Source of the DNA: Prevotella sp. | GTDB lineage: Bacteria > Bacteroidota > Bacteroidia > Bacteroidales > Bacteroidaceae | Assembly: GCA_017557185.1 (NCBI GenBank) | Contig: JAFZAP010000054.1 | Span: 124,001 to 188,000 of the forward strand | Direction of reading: 5' to 3' | DNA length: 64,000 nt | Part shown: positions 16,073 through 25,573 of the stretch, piece by piece | Numbering within the stretch: position 1 is the stretch's first letter | How the letters are laid out: every line of letters begins with the position of its first letter | Program-made: the position numbers and the translations under genes | The notes under the pieces: generated by a model | The model's input: the letters and a program-made list of their open reading frames with translations, nothing else | Databases searched by the model: none | What the model was told of the DNA's origin: nothing

Positions 16073-19000
16073 CTATCTCTTGATGACTTTTTGCACTGAG
16101 CCGTCGGAATGGCGGATGATGTTGAGCCCGCGTTGAGGCTGCTGAAGATGCTGGCCATTGGGGGAGAAGAGGAGTCTATCCCCGCCCTCTCTGTGATGGG
16201 AAGGGAGAATGTAGGGAGACTGGATGCCGAGTGCGATGTCTTCGTCGGTGGTGAGGATATCCCACAGACAGTCGTCAAGGCTGGCATCATCCCGATTGTT
16301 GATGATGCTGCCGCCAGCGTCATTGCCTAGTCGCTGCCCGTTTCTGAATCCACAGGCATAGGGCGCCTGCAGCACGAAGCCTGTTGTTCCCTCCATCTCA
16401 ATCTTCTGAATCCTGATGCTGACGGGTGTTGCACCCGTGCCGTTCCATGTGGCACCAGGAGTGCTGACTTCCGGTCCTGTGGCATATACATCTGCGTTTT
16501 GTACCTTGATGTTTGCGCCTTTTATTTGGAAACTTCCCAACTGGTTAGCTACGGGTATCAGGTAGAAGTCGTGCGTGAACTCCTTTTTAGGACTGTTCTC
16601 TTTCAGATTCTCTATATTTGCATAACCAAATACGGCTACACCTTCGGGATTTGGTTGTGTGGAACCGATGACCATAGCAGCATATTCGTTGTCTTGACCA
16701 GGTGTCTTGATGCGGTAGGTCTGGTTGGCGTCGAAGCGCGGCGTGCTGCCAACCTTCACAATGCGCCAGATGTAGTGGGCTCCACCCTTGAGGTCGTAGG
16801 TGGCATTGCCTTCGCTGTCGGTGGTCCAGTAGGCATTGGAACCCCATTTGTCATCGGTAGGGGCATTGGTGGCGCGAATGGCGTAGAAGCCGTTGTCGCC
16901 GAGTGTGATGACCTGTGCCTCCCAGGTGTCGCGGTTTTGTGAGTCGGTACGGATGTACGTGGTGTTCGTCGTGATATTCGTGGGATTGGTGAACTGTCCG
17001 CTCTTCCAGCCGATGGGCATGAACCCTCCGCCAACGGCTCGTTTCTGCAGGGTGAAGTATTTTGCCTCCATGCCATTGGTGGTGAGTGTGCCATCGGCCT
17101 TCAGGTAGTAGATGCCGCGCACGGGTTCGTCGTTGAGGTAGTTCGTGGCGAAGTAGTAGACACCGCCGTTCTCCAGTTTGTCGAGTGCACGCTGGTATTC
17201 CTCACCCACATTGGCCTTCATCTCGTCGGCGAAGGCGTTGATCTGCTCTTCGGTGATGGTCAGGAAGTTGATGGCATAGCCGTTTCCAGCCGAGTAGGAC
17301 TCATCTTCGTAGAGCAGGGCAAGGTCGCCATTGGGCAGGCGTACCATCGTGGAATAGCACGAGCCGCCAGGCTGAATGTTCATGAAGTCCAGCCACGATG
17401 CCCCTTGGTCGATGCTCATGGCGAGGGTGAGGTTCTCGCGCGAACTGGAGTTGATATAGGAGTGCAACATGATATCGCGCTGGCCCTCGGTGGAACGGCT
17501 GTAGTAGAGGATGTCGGCATTGCAGGCGTTGCCCGAAATCTGGCTGTTGCGCCATTGCGAATCCCACGTCGAGGCATCGGCCGAACCTGTGTTGAAGCCT
17601 CGTGCACCGCTCTGTCGAACGCTGACGAGCAGGTCACCATTGTTCATCTGCTCCAGTTTCGACTCGTCGCATCCGCGGTAGGCGTTGCCCGGTCCGAGTG
17701 TCCAGCTGTCGCCGTCGTCGGTGGAGTAGATGATGTAGCATTGCGGTGTCGACTTGTCCTCGTAGGTCAGGCAGTTGTTGGTGAACATCACCGTTCCGTC
17801 AGAGGTCGTTAATCCCTTGCCGGACGATATGAAGTTGCCGTAGAAGCCCAGCGAGTTCGTCGTTCCGTTGACGGCATCGGTGAAATTGCTGGAGTAGAGT
17901 TGGCGTGGCTTCGTCCATGTCAGTCCATTGTCATCGCTTAGGCAGATGGCGGCGTTGCGCATGCCGTTCCAGAACATCACCGAGCCCGCAGCCATCACGC
18001 AGATGAGTCGTCCGCTCTGTGTGCGTGCCAAAGCCGGATCGCCATAGCCGTAGGTGGCCGTTTCCTTCCCATCGCCTACGGCGATAATGTTCTGTGCCGA
18101 CCATGTGTGTCCGCCGTCTTCGCTGCGACGGATGCTCACGTCAATCTTATGGTTTCCTAAATCGCTGTTGCTGCCGTAGCGTCGGTCGGCCGCCACGACG
18201 ATGTTGCCTTCCTTGTCGAGAATCATCGCCGGGATGCGATAGAACTGGCAGTTGTCGGTGGAAGGAATGTAGGCGAAACTCTGTGTGGCGAAGATGCGTG
18301 CTGCACCTGCGGGGTCGCCTACGGTAGCAGCTACGTCAACGGTCTTCTCCTCACCATTGGCTGCGATGGTGATACTGGTGAGTGCGGCGTCGAGGGCTTC
18401 ACCCAGCGTGGCATCAGCGTTTACGGTGGCGGTGAGCCAGAGGTGGTTGGTGCCGCTCTTCATGGTGTAATCGAGGGGAATTGTCAATTCGTCGGCAGTA
18501 GGTTCGAAGGTGCCCAGCGAGTTGGGACTACGTATGGCGAAGAACTCCGTGCCGGCGGTTTGCCATAGGGAGAGTGCGCTGATGTTGCGGCGCGTTTCCT
18601 CATTCAGCTTGATGCCCAAAGCGGTGAGCTTTGCACCCGTGACATTGCGTTGCAGGTCGATGCGCAGCAACAGGGTGCGTTCGTTTCCGCGGCCGGCTGT
18701 CTGATACCCCTGCTTCACTTCGACAACATCGACGGCATTCGACTCGAAGGTCAGCGTGACGGTTTTATTCTCTGCATCGATGGTCACTTTCGGTGTTTCG
18801 CCATCTACGGTGAAGTCGGTAGGTTGTGGGGTGGTGCCCGTAGGCAGGAAGAAGAAGCCCTTGTCGTAAACCTTCTGCAGGCCCTTCAGTCCATTGGTAG
18901 AACACGTCACCTGCGTGTGGCGGTAGGCCTCGGTCGATGTCTCGTGAATGCCTTTCATCTCCACCTGCCAGGCATCCAGTGATGCTTCGGCAGGGTCGAC

Positions 19001-19495
19001 GGCAAAAATGTCGTAGAGATATTTTCCTGCTGAGGCGGCCTGCAAGCCTATGATGTTGCCCAACGTCGGCCAGTTGCGCCAACCTGGACCGATGGCAAAG
19101 CCTTGGTCGGAGTATTTGAACGAGGCAGCCCATGGCGTGATGGTTGAGAAAGCATGGCTCTCCAGATAGTGGCCGTTGGCCGACTGTACATAGATAGCCG
19201 ATTCGTTCCTTACAAGGTGTATGTAGTAAGTGGCATCGTCGTTGGCAGGCGTTGCCGGTGAAGTCTGCAAGAGAATGGGGTAGTGGGAATTGGCGTTCTG
19301 CTCGTATTCCTGTGCGGCATTGAGCCAATAGCAGCCAACGTAGGCAGCCTCGCTCTCGGCTGCAACGGTACACTTCAACCTATACCAGCCAGTAGTGATT
19401 TGATCAGCAGAGGTGAGCCTCTCTTGTGCACTGGCTGCAACTGTTAGCAGGCTCGCAACGATTACTGTAAGATTTCTTAAGGTTTTCATATTCAT
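16073..19495 (-). CDS. Secreted multi-domain exo-sialidase
   Basis: 1140-residue secreted enzyme that releases sialic acid from host glycans. Signal peptide 1-23 (NLTVIVASLLTVAASAQ), an N-terminal beta-rich region of about 400 residues, then the six-blade propeller: the FYRIPAM motif near 418 (catalytic Arg) and Asp boxes SEDGGHTW (about 460), SDDNGLTW (523), STDDGDSW (594) and SIDQGASW (700). Beyond the propeller, about 350 residues form further beta-rich modules, and the end GLNIIRHSDGSVQKVIKR resembles the short C-terminal tails common on Prevotella secreted proteins. No SusC/SusD pair is adjacent. A TAtaTTTG box lies at 19516-19523, but without a good upstream TTTG. Only glycan-degrading gene in this sub-region. 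Confidence 0.93.
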   Translation of the reverse strand: MNMKTLRNLTVIVASLLTVAASAQERLTSADQITTGWYRLKCTVAAESEAAYVGCYWLNAAQEYEQNANSHYPILLQTSPATPANDDATYYIHLVRNESAIYVQSANGHYLESHAFSTITPWAASFKYSDQGFAIGPGWRNWPTLGNIIGLQAASAGKYLYDIFAVDPAEASLDAWQVEMKGIHETSTEAYRHTQVTCSTNGLKGLQKVYDKGFFFLPTGTTPQPTDFTVDGETPKVTIDAENKTVTLTFESNAVDVVEVKQGYQTAGRGNERTLLLRIDLQRNVTGAKLTALGIKLNEETRRNISALSLWQTAGTEFFAIRSPNSLGTFEPTADELTIPLDYTMKSGTNHLWLTATVNADATLGEALDAALTSITIAANGEEKTVDVAATVGDPAGAARIFATQSFAYIPSTDNCQFYRIPAMILDKEGNIVVAADRRYGSNSDLGNHKIDVSIRRSEDGGHTWSAQNIIAVGDGKETATYGYGDPALARTQSGRLICVMAAGSVMFWNGMRNAAICLSDDNGLTWTKPRQLYSSNFTDAVNGTTNSLGFYGNFISSGKGLTTSDGTVMFTNNCLTYEDKSTPQCYIIYSTDDGDSWTLGPGNAYRGCDESKLEQMNNGDLLVSVRQSGARGFNTGSADASTWDSQWRNSQISGNACNADILYYSRSTEGQRDIMLHSYINSSSRENLTLAMSIDQGASWLDFMNIQPGGSCYSTMVRLPNGDLALLYEDESYSAGNGYAINFLTITEEQINAFADEMKANVGEEYQRALDKLENGGVYYFATNYLNDEPVRGIYYLKADGTLTTNGMEAKYFTLQKRAVGGGFMPIGWKSGQFTNPTNITTNTTYIRTDSQNRDTWEAQVITLGDNGFYAIRATNAPTDDKWGSNAYWTTDSEGNATYDLKGGAHYIWRIVKVGSTPRFDANQTYRIKTPGQDNEYAAMVIGSTQPNPEGVAVFGYANIENLKENSPKKEFTHDFYLIPVANQLGSFQIKGANIKVQNADVYATGPEVSTPGATWNGTGATPVSIRIQKIEMEGTTGFVLQAPYACGFRNGQRLGNDAGGSIINNRDDASLDDCLWDILTTDEDIALGIQSPYILPSHHREGGDRLLFSPNGQHLQQPQRGLNIIRHSDGSVQKVIKR

Positions 19496-19579
19496 TTACA
19501 GATTGATTTTCGCTACAAATATACAGAAAAAACACGAAATTACGTACGTTTTTGAAATAAATGTTGTAATTTTGCGCGT

Positions 19580-20716
19580 ATGAATATCGAGGAAGTCAAG
19601 AATAAGCGAGTGTCACTGCTGCTTTCGGGTGGTGTAGATAGTGCTGTGGTGCTGCACGAACTGGTGAGTCAGGGCGTGAAGCCTGACTGCTTCTATATTA
19701 AAATAGGGCCGACAGATAGCCCCACCCCTAACCCCTCCCCCGTAGGGAGGGGAAGTGGGTCCGAAACAGATTGGGACTGCTCGATGGAGGAAGACCTGGA
19801 GATGGCCACGGCACTTTGTCACAGGTATGGCGTTTCGCTCGAGGTGGTGGACTGCCACCGTGACTACTGGGACGAGGTGACGCGCTATACGATGGAATCG
19901 GTGCGCGCAGGCCGTACGCCGAACCCCGATGTGATGTGCAACCGCTTGATTAAGTTCGGTGCTTTCGACCGCAAGCGCGGCCATGAGTATGACCTCATCG
20001 CCACGGGACACTATGCCCAGACGGAAATCGACGATGATGGAGTGAAGTGGCTTTGCACGAGTCCCGACCCAGTGAAGGACCAGACTGACTTTCTGGCACA
20101 GCTCTACGACTGGCAGTTGCGCAAGGCGTTGTTCCCCATCGGCCACATGCGGAAGGAAGAGGTGCGCGCCATCGCTGAGCGGGAGCATCTGGTGAATGCC
20201 CGCCGCAAGGACTCCCAGGGCATCTGCTTCCTGGGTAAGCTGAACTACAACGACTATGTGCGTCTGTATCTGGGTGAAAAGGAAGGCGATATCATCGACA
20301 TCGAGACGGGTAAGGTGCTCGGGAAGCACAAGGGCCATTGGTTCCACACCATCGGACAGCGCAAGGGCCTTGGCCTGGGTGGTGGTCCGTGGAATGTGGT
20401 GAAGAAGGATGTGGAGCAGAACATCCTCTACGTCATCAAGGGTTATGCACCCATCAAGGCTCATCGGATGGAGTTCCCAATCAAGGATTTCCATTGGTTG
20501 AACAGTCCTGCCCCCAAGTCTCTCCCTCGTGAGGTGACGTTCAAGGTGCGCCATACGCCCGATTATTTCTATGGAACGCTCGATGATTTAGGCGATGGAC
20601 GCTACTACGTGCATAGCGATCGTTGGGTGCAAGGTGTGGCACCGGGGCAGTTCTGCGTCATCTACGATCATGACTTCCATCGCTGTTTCGGTTCGGGCGA
20701 GATCACAGTGGAGTGA
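19580..20716 (+). CDS. mnmA: tRNA-specific 2-thiouridylase MnmA with repeat insertion
   Basis: Thiolates U34 of tRNA-Lys, -Glu and -Gln. PP-loop SGGVDSAVVL near residue 17, NPDVMCNRLIKFGAF with the catalytic Cys, and the second Cys in DSQGICFLGK; GHWFHTIGQRKGLGLGGGPW lies in the C-terminal domain. Residues about 47-62, between FYIKIG and DWDCSMEEDLEMA, are encoded by a C/G palindromic repeat (19718-19772) giving [13 protein letters not shown]; homologues have only a few residues there. A TAATTTTG box at 19567-19574 lies 6 nt before the ATG with no clear upstream TTTG, so transcription could start almost at the start codon. Confidence 0.96.
   Translation: MNIEEVKNKRVSLLLSGGVDSAVVLHELVSQGVKPDCFYIKIGPTDSPTPNPSPVGRGSGSETDWDCSMEEDLEMATALCHRYGVSLEVVDCHRDYWDEVTRYTMESVRAGRTPNPDVMCNRLIKFGAFDRKRGHEYDLIATGHYAQTEIDDDGVKWLCTSPDPVKDQTDFLAQLYDWQLRKALFPIGHMRKEEVRAIAEREHLVNARRKDSQGICFLGKLNYNDYVRLYLGEKEGDIIDIETGKVLGKHKGHWFHTIGQRKGLGLGGGPWNVVKKDVEQNILYVIKGYAPIKAHRMEFPIKDFHWLNSPAPKSLPREVTFKVRHTPDYFYGTLDDLGDGRYYVHSDRWVQGVAPGQFCVIYDHDFHRCFGSGEITVE
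19718..19772 (+). repeat. C/G palindromic repeat inside mnmA
   Basis: AGCCCCACCCCTAACCCC, then CCCTCCC-CCGTA-GGGAGGGG. Read as [12 protein letters not shown], the same peptide as in rsgA and the receptor-like gene. Confidence 0.93.
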
Positions 20717-20830
20717 ATAGTGAAGAGTGAAAAGTGAAATTTTTGATGTACTTGCAACTTTTGAGGGGTTGGAAGCGTCAAAGGAATATAGATTAATTCT
20801 CAATTATTACTTATCAATTCTTAATTAATT

Positions 20831-21148
20831 ATGATACTGACAACAACCCCAACCATTGAAGGCCAGACCATTCGCGAATACAAAGGACTGGTGACAGGCG
20901 AGACAATCATCGGTGCTAACTTCTGGAAAGACTTCAAGGCCAGCATCCGCGACATCGTGGGTGGCCGCAGCGGCTCCTATGAGCGAGTGCTTCGTGAGGC
21001 CAAGGAGACTTCCCTGAAAGAAATGGAGGATCGCGCCCGCGCCATGGGTGCCAATGCGATTGTTGGCATCGACATCGACTATGAGACCATCGGCTCCGAG
21101 AATGCTATGCTGATGGTGGCAACGAGCGGAACGGCAGTGGTGATATAG
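20831..21148 (+). CDS. YbjQ/UPF0145 family protein
   Basis: 105-residue protein of the YbjQ (DUF74) family. Visible hallmarks: [21 protein letters not shown] at the start, [19 protein letters not shown] and [14 protein letters not shown], with [13 protein letters not shown] at the end. Members form beta-rich pentamers of unclear function, sometimes described as heavy-metal-binding. Separated from mnmA by 114 nt of A/T-rich DNA with AGTGAA-type low-complexity sequence and no clear promoter; a repeat-built terminator follows. Confidence 0.93.
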   Translation: MILTTTPTIEGQTIREYKGLVTGETIIGANFWKDFKASIRDIVGGRSGSYERVLREAKETSLKEMEDRARAMGANAIVGIDIDYETIGSENAMLMVATSGTAVVI

Positions 21149-21150
21149 GT

Positions 21151-21187
21151 CTCTCCCCAAACCCCTCCCACAAGGGAGGGGCTTCTT
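21151..21187 (+). terminator. C/G palindromic repeat acting as terminator
   Basis: CCCCTCCC-ACAA-GGGAGGGG followed by CTTCTTTTTT. A family repeat that has the full shape of an intrinsic terminator for the YbjQ gene. Confidence 0.75.
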
Positions 21188-21189
21188 TT

Positions 21190-24171
21190 TTACTTTTTCT
21201 TCGGCATCTTCTGGAACTTATACGAGAGCGTCAGAAGGGCATAGCGTGGAATACAGTTATGCCATGTCTCGGTACGTCCCTGTGCGTTCACGCTATACTG
21301 CGTGGATGATAGTTGGTGTAGGATGTCGAAGGCCATGAGGCGGGCGGTAAGCTTTCCTTTGAAGAATGCCCGCGAGAGCGATGCATTCCACACAAGGTCG
21401 TCGGTGTTCATCATATCGCTGTTGTATCCGCGGCGCGAGAACATCTTCAGGTCGGTGGCGAGGTCTACATTCATCCACGGGATGGTATATTTCGCTGTTA
21501 CGCCGTAGTTGTAATCCCAGGCGTTGAGCGTCTGGAAGTTCTCGCTAGTACCTTTGCTGTGTCGCCAGTTGACTTCACCGCCCATTTGCAGTGTGAGTTT
21601 GTCCTTCTGGTATCTCAGATGGAGTTCCTCCGAGATGTTAGTGGTGTTTACTTTTGAGAGAACGCTTCCCATATCGCCGTCTTCGGATGAGGGATTGGCC
21701 ATCGAGAGAATGTCGAAGTCCACGCTATGGGTATAGGTGGTTCCTATGTTGTTGTCGATGATGAAAAGACGTTTCTTGCCGAGAGGTCGTTCATAACCGA
21801 TATTGGCACTTGCATTCCAGTTGCCGTTCACGTTGTCTTGTATGTAGGTATAGGCGCCTGTCTGGGAATTATACGACGTGCGCGTTCCCCAGGCATTCTG
21901 AGTTAGAGTGGCATTTGCCCCCAGCGAGATACGACGTGCTGTGGAGTCGTTGCGAATATTATAATTTGTGTGGATGTTATGATCTGTTCGGTTCTTCAGC
22001 CCGGGGTTGTTGATGACGTGGACAAGTGGATTCGTCGTGTCGTCGGTGGGCATGAGCGATGTGAAATCGGGTCGAGAGACCGACATATCGTAGCTCACCA
22101 TCTTAAAGTTCTTGCCCCAGCGATAATACGAGATCGAAGGTTCGAAAACAACGTTAGTACGATGGGCAATGGTATCGAGCACACCATCGTCATAGTGCAT
22201 GCGTTCGTCGATTTTGCTCAGGGGCAGAGCGATGGCAAGCCACCCCTCGTCGTTGCCCAGTCCCTTTGTGAAATTTAGAACACCTTTGTAGGTGCGCTCG
22301 AAATGGGTGTGGGTGTCGCTGTTGTCGGGGTCGAGGACAGTAAGGAGCAGTTCATTGGAAGGTAAAGCCCCCTCTAAATCTCCCAAGCCCCCCTGTCCCC
22401 CCAATTGGGGGCGAGAGACTTTTATTCCCCTCCCTACGGGGGAGGGGTTAGGGGTGGGGCTTAGCCAATCCAACCTGTAGTTCATGTTGTACGACGATGA
22501 GTATGTCTGGGCGTAACTTGCGTTGGGTGTGATGCGCCAGCCGTTGAGCAGCGATATGACATAGGCGGCACTGAACGTGTAGCTGTAGCTGCGGGAGTGG
22601 GTGTCGTTGTAGCGGTCGCGGTAGTCGCTGTCACCCGTCTGTAGGTACTCCGTGAGGTTTTGCGAGAACACGTCGGAGGGTTTGTTCTGGCTGTAGACGG
22701 TGGAGAACGATAGTTCAACGATGTCGCCCCACAGCAGTTTCTTGTGCCAGGAGAGGTAATTGATCAGGCTGAGCGTGCGGTATTTGTTCAGGCCGAGGTT
22801 GTGGGTGCGGTTGGTCAAGCCTACCCCCAGCCCCTCCCTAAAGGGAAGGGAGGTCTCGTTATCATTTGCGGCTTTCCATGTGGAGTCGGCGGATTCCGAT
22901 GTGCGGTTGCCGTTGCTGTAGCTCAGCCCCGTGTACATGCGCAGTTTGATGGGTGCGTTGACCGTCATGTCGTTGGTGACCGAGAAGCGGAAGTCCTTCT
23001 GCCGTGACCATGACTCCGAGCCGCTGAAGATGCTGCCGTCGGAAGAGAACCGTTCGGAAGAGGTGCGTGTCTGGTCGTCGGCATCGCTCCACGTGAGCGT
23101 GGCATCTAAGTTTTCCTCGATGTTCTTGTCCTTGTCTTCGGTGGCAAGGTTTAGGCCGACCTGTTTTGTTGAACGCAGTCCTTGCGGCTGGTTGGCAGGC
23201 GTCCAATCTCCCTCGTAGCCCGGCTTGCGGTCTTCGTTGACATTGTTGGTGTTGGCGAAAGTCGACAAGCGTGTGTGGTCAGTATAGTAAAGTCCGAAGA
23301 GACGTCCCAGATAGCGGTCGTCAGTGCCGAGTCCTCCCTCAATGTTGGCCAGCAGTCCTCGGTTGTACTCGCGCTTCAGCTTCACGTCCATCACATAATC
23401 CTTTTTCTCAACTTCTTCGCCTTTCCATTGGCTGTCCTTCGACGACTTGTCGTAGACCTCGACGTTCTGCACGGTGTAGTAAGGCAAGTTGTCGAGCATC
23501 ACTTTGTTATTGCCTTTGAAGAAGTCTTTGCCGTTGAGTGTCAGGTAGTCAACCTTCTTGCCGTTGACATAGATGTCACCGTTGTCTTTCAGCTCTGCGC
23601 CGGGCATCTCGCGGACGAGACCGTCGAGCATGGAACCTTCAGGAAGGTTGAAGGCGGCAGCGTTGTAGACTACTGTGTCACCGCGGTAGGCAATCTTCAC
23701 TTTCGTTCCCGTTACGACAACACCTTCCAGTGAGCCTTCGGCAAAGATGCTGTCCTCCTCCATTTTCTTCTTCAACAGCATGCGCGGCATTTCAAACTCA
23801 CGATTGCGGGCGATATACTTCATGTCGTAATTGATGTAACCCGTGTGATAGCCTTCGCACTCGGCCTTGATAATGAAATGGTCGGGTTTGCGCGGGACAT
23901 TGAATTCGTAGTAGGAGTCACTTGTTCCCCACGAAATCATCCAGCAGGTTGTGGTGTCGACCACTGTGCTGTCCTTGTGCATCAGGGTGACGTGGGCCGA
24001 TAGCGCCGCCTTCGTGAATGAGTCGTAGACACTGCCGTACAGTCGTATGCTATTCTTGAGAGAGTCGTTTTTCTGACTCGAGGAGTTCCCACCTATGATA
24101 ATAAAACGTTGCGCCTGTGCCGTTGTGAGCACAGATAGGATGAGAGCCAGAATAAAGAATAGCCGTTTCAT
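21190..24171 (-). CDS. Outer-membrane receptor-like beta-barrel protein
   Basis: 993-residue outer-membrane protein of the TonB-receptor-related barrel family (outer membrane beta-barrel family with regulatory-like N domain). Signal peptide (KRLFFILALILSVLTTAQAQ), an N-terminal carboxypeptidase-regulatory-like beta domain (SIRLYGSVYDSFTKAALSAHV), a plug-like section (LEGVVVTGTKVKIAYRGDTV, VNGKKVDYLTLNGKDFFKGN) and a long barrel ending LLTLSYKFQK. No SusD partner. Two repeat insertions lie in the barrel: residues about 437-452 (ETSLPFREGLGVGL) and about 569-602 ([12 protein letters not shown] and [14 protein letters not shown]), probably in surface loops. Last gene of the pgi operon, 1 nt after the M15 peptidase. 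Cargo unknown. Confidence 0.88.
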   Translation of the reverse strand: MKRLFFILALILSVLTTAQAQRFIIIGGNSSSQKNDSLKNSIRLYGSVYDSFTKAALSAHVTLMHKDSTVVDTTTCWMISWGTSDSYYEFNVPRKPDHFIIKAECEGYHTGYINYDMKYIARNREFEMPRMLLKKKMEEDSIFAEGSLEGVVVTGTKVKIAYRGDTVVYNAAAFNLPEGSMLDGLVREMPGAELKDNGDIYVNGKKVDYLTLNGKDFFKGNNKVMLDNLPYYTVQNVEVYDKSSKDSQWKGEEVEKKDYVMDVKLKREYNRGLLANIEGGLGTDDRYLGRLFGLYYTDHTRLSTFANTNNVNEDRKPGYEGDWTPANQPQGLRSTKQVGLNLATEDKDKNIEENLDATLTWSDADDQTRTSSERFSSDGSIFSGSESWSRQKDFRFSVTNDMTVNAPIKLRMYTGLSYSNGNRTSESADSTWKAANDNETSLPFREGLGVGLTNRTHNLGLNKYRTLSLINYLSWHKKLLWGDIVELSFSTVYSQNKPSDVFSQNLTEYLQTGDSDYRDRYNDTHSRSYSYTFSAAYVISLLNGWRITPNASYAQTYSSSYNMNYRLDWLSPTPNPSPVGRGIKVSRPQLGGQGGLGDLEGALPSNELLLTVLDPDNSDTHTHFERTYKGVLNFTKGLGNDEGWLAIALPLSKIDERMHYDDGVLDTIAHRTNVVFEPSISYYRWGKNFKMVSYDMSVSRPDFTSLMPTDDTTNPLVHVINNPGLKNRTDHNIHTNYNIRNDSTARRISLGANATLTQNAWGTRTSYNSQTGAYTYIQDNVNGNWNASANIGYERPLGKKRLFIIDNNIGTTYTHSVDFDILSMANPSSEDGDMGSVLSKVNTTNISEELHLRYQKDKLTLQMGGEVNWRHSKGTSENFQTLNAWDYNYGVTAKYTIPWMNVDLATDLKMFSRRGYNSDMMNTDDLVWNASLSRAFFKGKLTARLMAFDILHQLSSTQYSVNAQGRTETWHNCIPRYALLTLSYKFQKMPKKK
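22365..22463 (-). repeat. Composite repeat inside the receptor-like gene
   Basis: A CCCCTCCC-TACG-GGGGAGGGG palindrome (22427-22445 region) next to a 55-bp block (22365-22419) nearly identical to the reverse complement of rsgA 10330-10383. Confidence 0.92.
22815..22860. repeat. C/G palindrome in the receptor-like gene
   Basis: CCCCCAGCCCCTCCCTAAAG and GGAAGGGAGG arms; coded as SLPFREGLGVGL. Confidence 0.85.
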
Positions 24172-24172
24172 A

Positions 24173-24826
24173 TTATGGATTCTTCTCGAAGTGTTGGTAG
24201 TCTTTCAGCGTTCGCCAATTGCCACCCCATCTGAAGCCGTGTTGGGTGAAAAGGCGATAGGCAAGGTCGCTGGATGTGATTTTGTGTCGGAAAGAACGTT
24301 TGCGGTTGGCATAGGGGCGGCCAGTAGTTGGTTGGACGCGCAACGTGCCGTCCTTGCGCTGCCTTACACAGGGATTGTAGAGCGGATTCAAGTCGACGGC
24401 CATGCCCCTAGCGTGTGCTGATAGTTTCTTGCTGCCGTTGATAACCCGATAGCAGAAGCACGAGGTGTTGTTGGCTTGCATGGAACGCTCGTCATTGGCA
24501 TCGTAGTCGTCGATGAGTTGGATGCGCCCGATGGGGTATTGTCGTCGGTAGAGTTCTTGGAAAATGCTGATAAGATCCTCGGCAATGGCCTTGTTGCAGA
24601 TGAGTTCTCCCTGCTGTGTGTCACCATTGAAGTCGCAGTAGGTCAGCGTCAGCAGCCGCAGGTCATGCCGATTGATGGTGCATCCCTTGGGCCACGACTT
24701 CCCCTGCATGCGTGCAAACACGGCATTGCTCAACGTGTCGATGCGGAATATGTCGGAACGCTGAGCATTACATGTTATGAGCGATAGGCCGAGCACGAGT
24801 GCCAGCAAGAGCGATTTCTTTCTCAT
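24173..24826 (-). CDS. M15-family zinc D-Ala-D-Ala carboxypeptidase-like protein, exported
   Basis: Peptidase M15 (VanY/M15_4-like) acting on peptidoglycan stem peptides. Start set at the ATG 24826 because it directly precedes the signal peptide RKKSLLLALVLGLSLITCNAQ; a longer frame begins with TTG at 24862. Family residues: SMQANNTSCFCYR, SAHARGMAVDLNP (metal His and Asp), and the closing GNWRTLKDYQHFE (metal His). The start lies 32 nt after the HAD gene stop and the stop is 1 nt from the receptor-like gene, so it is in the pgi operon. Exact bond cleaved unknown. Confidence 0.85.
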   Translation of the reverse strand: MRKKSLLLALVLGLSLITCNAQRSDIFRIDTLSNAVFARMQGKSWPKGCTINRHDLRLLTLTYCDFNGDTQQGELICNKAIAEDLISIFQELYRRQYPIGRIQLIDDYDANDERSMQANNTSCFCYRVINGSKKLSAHARGMAVDLNPLYNPCVRQRKDGTLRVQPTTGRPYANRKRSFRHKITSSDLAYRLFTQHGFRWGGNWRTLKDYQHFEKNP

Positions 24827-24858
24827 CGGAGGATCTATGTCAGTTATTTGTGATTGTC

Positions 24859-25572
24859 TCAAAAGATGCTCTCCCAGTCGCGATAGAGGGAATAGATACT
24901 GGGATACAGCAGGTCGGCACCTTCATCGAGAAGTTGCCTGTCGGATAGCGGACCGCTATTGACGGCGATGGTAAGGCACTGCGCGGCTACAGCAGCGCGA
25001 ACACCGAGAGGGGCGTTCTCAACGACAACAGTTTCCCAAGGCTGAGTGCCGGTTTTCTGCATCTCTATCAGATACGGATCGGGATTGGGCTTACCCTTGC
25101 TGACGTCGTAGGCAGTGACGATATGTTCTTCGTTGAGAAAACTTCCAAAGTCCTTCATCAACCTGTTGATGAGCGGACGCTGACCACTACCAGTAACAAC
25201 ACCGATGGCCATTCCGCAGCGCTGTATTCTCCGCATGAGGGATTTCAGACCATAGAAGATATGAGCATCGGGCATCTCATGGAAGAGGCGTGTCTTCACA
25301 TCGTACATCTGTTGTGCCTCTTCGAGTGAGATGTCACGTCCCTGCTGCTTTTTCACCATCATGCGGATTGTGTCAATGCCACGGGCTCCCTCGGTGGCAT
25401 AGGCGTCTTCGGCAGTCATAGCAATGCCGAACTGCGCCATAGCTTGTTGCCAGGCTTTAGCGTGATTCGGCATGGAATCATAAAGAACACCATCCATGTC
25501 GAACAGCACGGCTTTGGGAGAGAATTTCTCAAAGCCGTGCTTCGACAGGTAGTGATGAATTATTACATTCAT
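24859..25572 (-). CDS. HAD hydrolase, beta-phosphoglucomutase-like subfamily
   Basis: 237-residue haloacid-dehalogenase-type phosphatase or mutase. Motif I is VLFDMDGVLYDSMP (nucleophile Asp and general acid Asp), motif II VVTGSGQ, motif III Lys in SKGKPNPDPYL, motif IV VVVENAPLGVRAA, where the usual acidic pair is E-N rather than E-D. The helical cap contains EDAYATEGARGIDTIRMM. Starts 1 nt after the pgi stop codon, so probably translated together with pgi; a sugar phosphate is a plausible substrate but not proven. Confidence 0.88.
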   Translation of the reverse strand: MNVIIHHYLSKHGFEKFSPKAVLFDMDGVLYDSMPNHAKAWQQAMAQFGIAMTAEDAYATEGARGIDTIRMMVKKQQGRDISLEEAQQMYDVKTRLFHEMPDAHIFYGLKSLMRRIQRCGMAIGVVTGSGQRPLINRLMKDFGSFLNEEHIVTAYDVSKGKPNPDPYLIEMQKTGTQPWETVVVENAPLGVRAAVAAQCLTIAVNSGPLSDRQLLDEGADLLYPSIYSLYRDWESIF

Positions 25573-25573
25573 T

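Noticed and set aside
20717..20830. Promoter for the YbjQ gene
   Set aside because: A/T-rich gap without a TTTG/TAnnTTTG pair at correct spacing.
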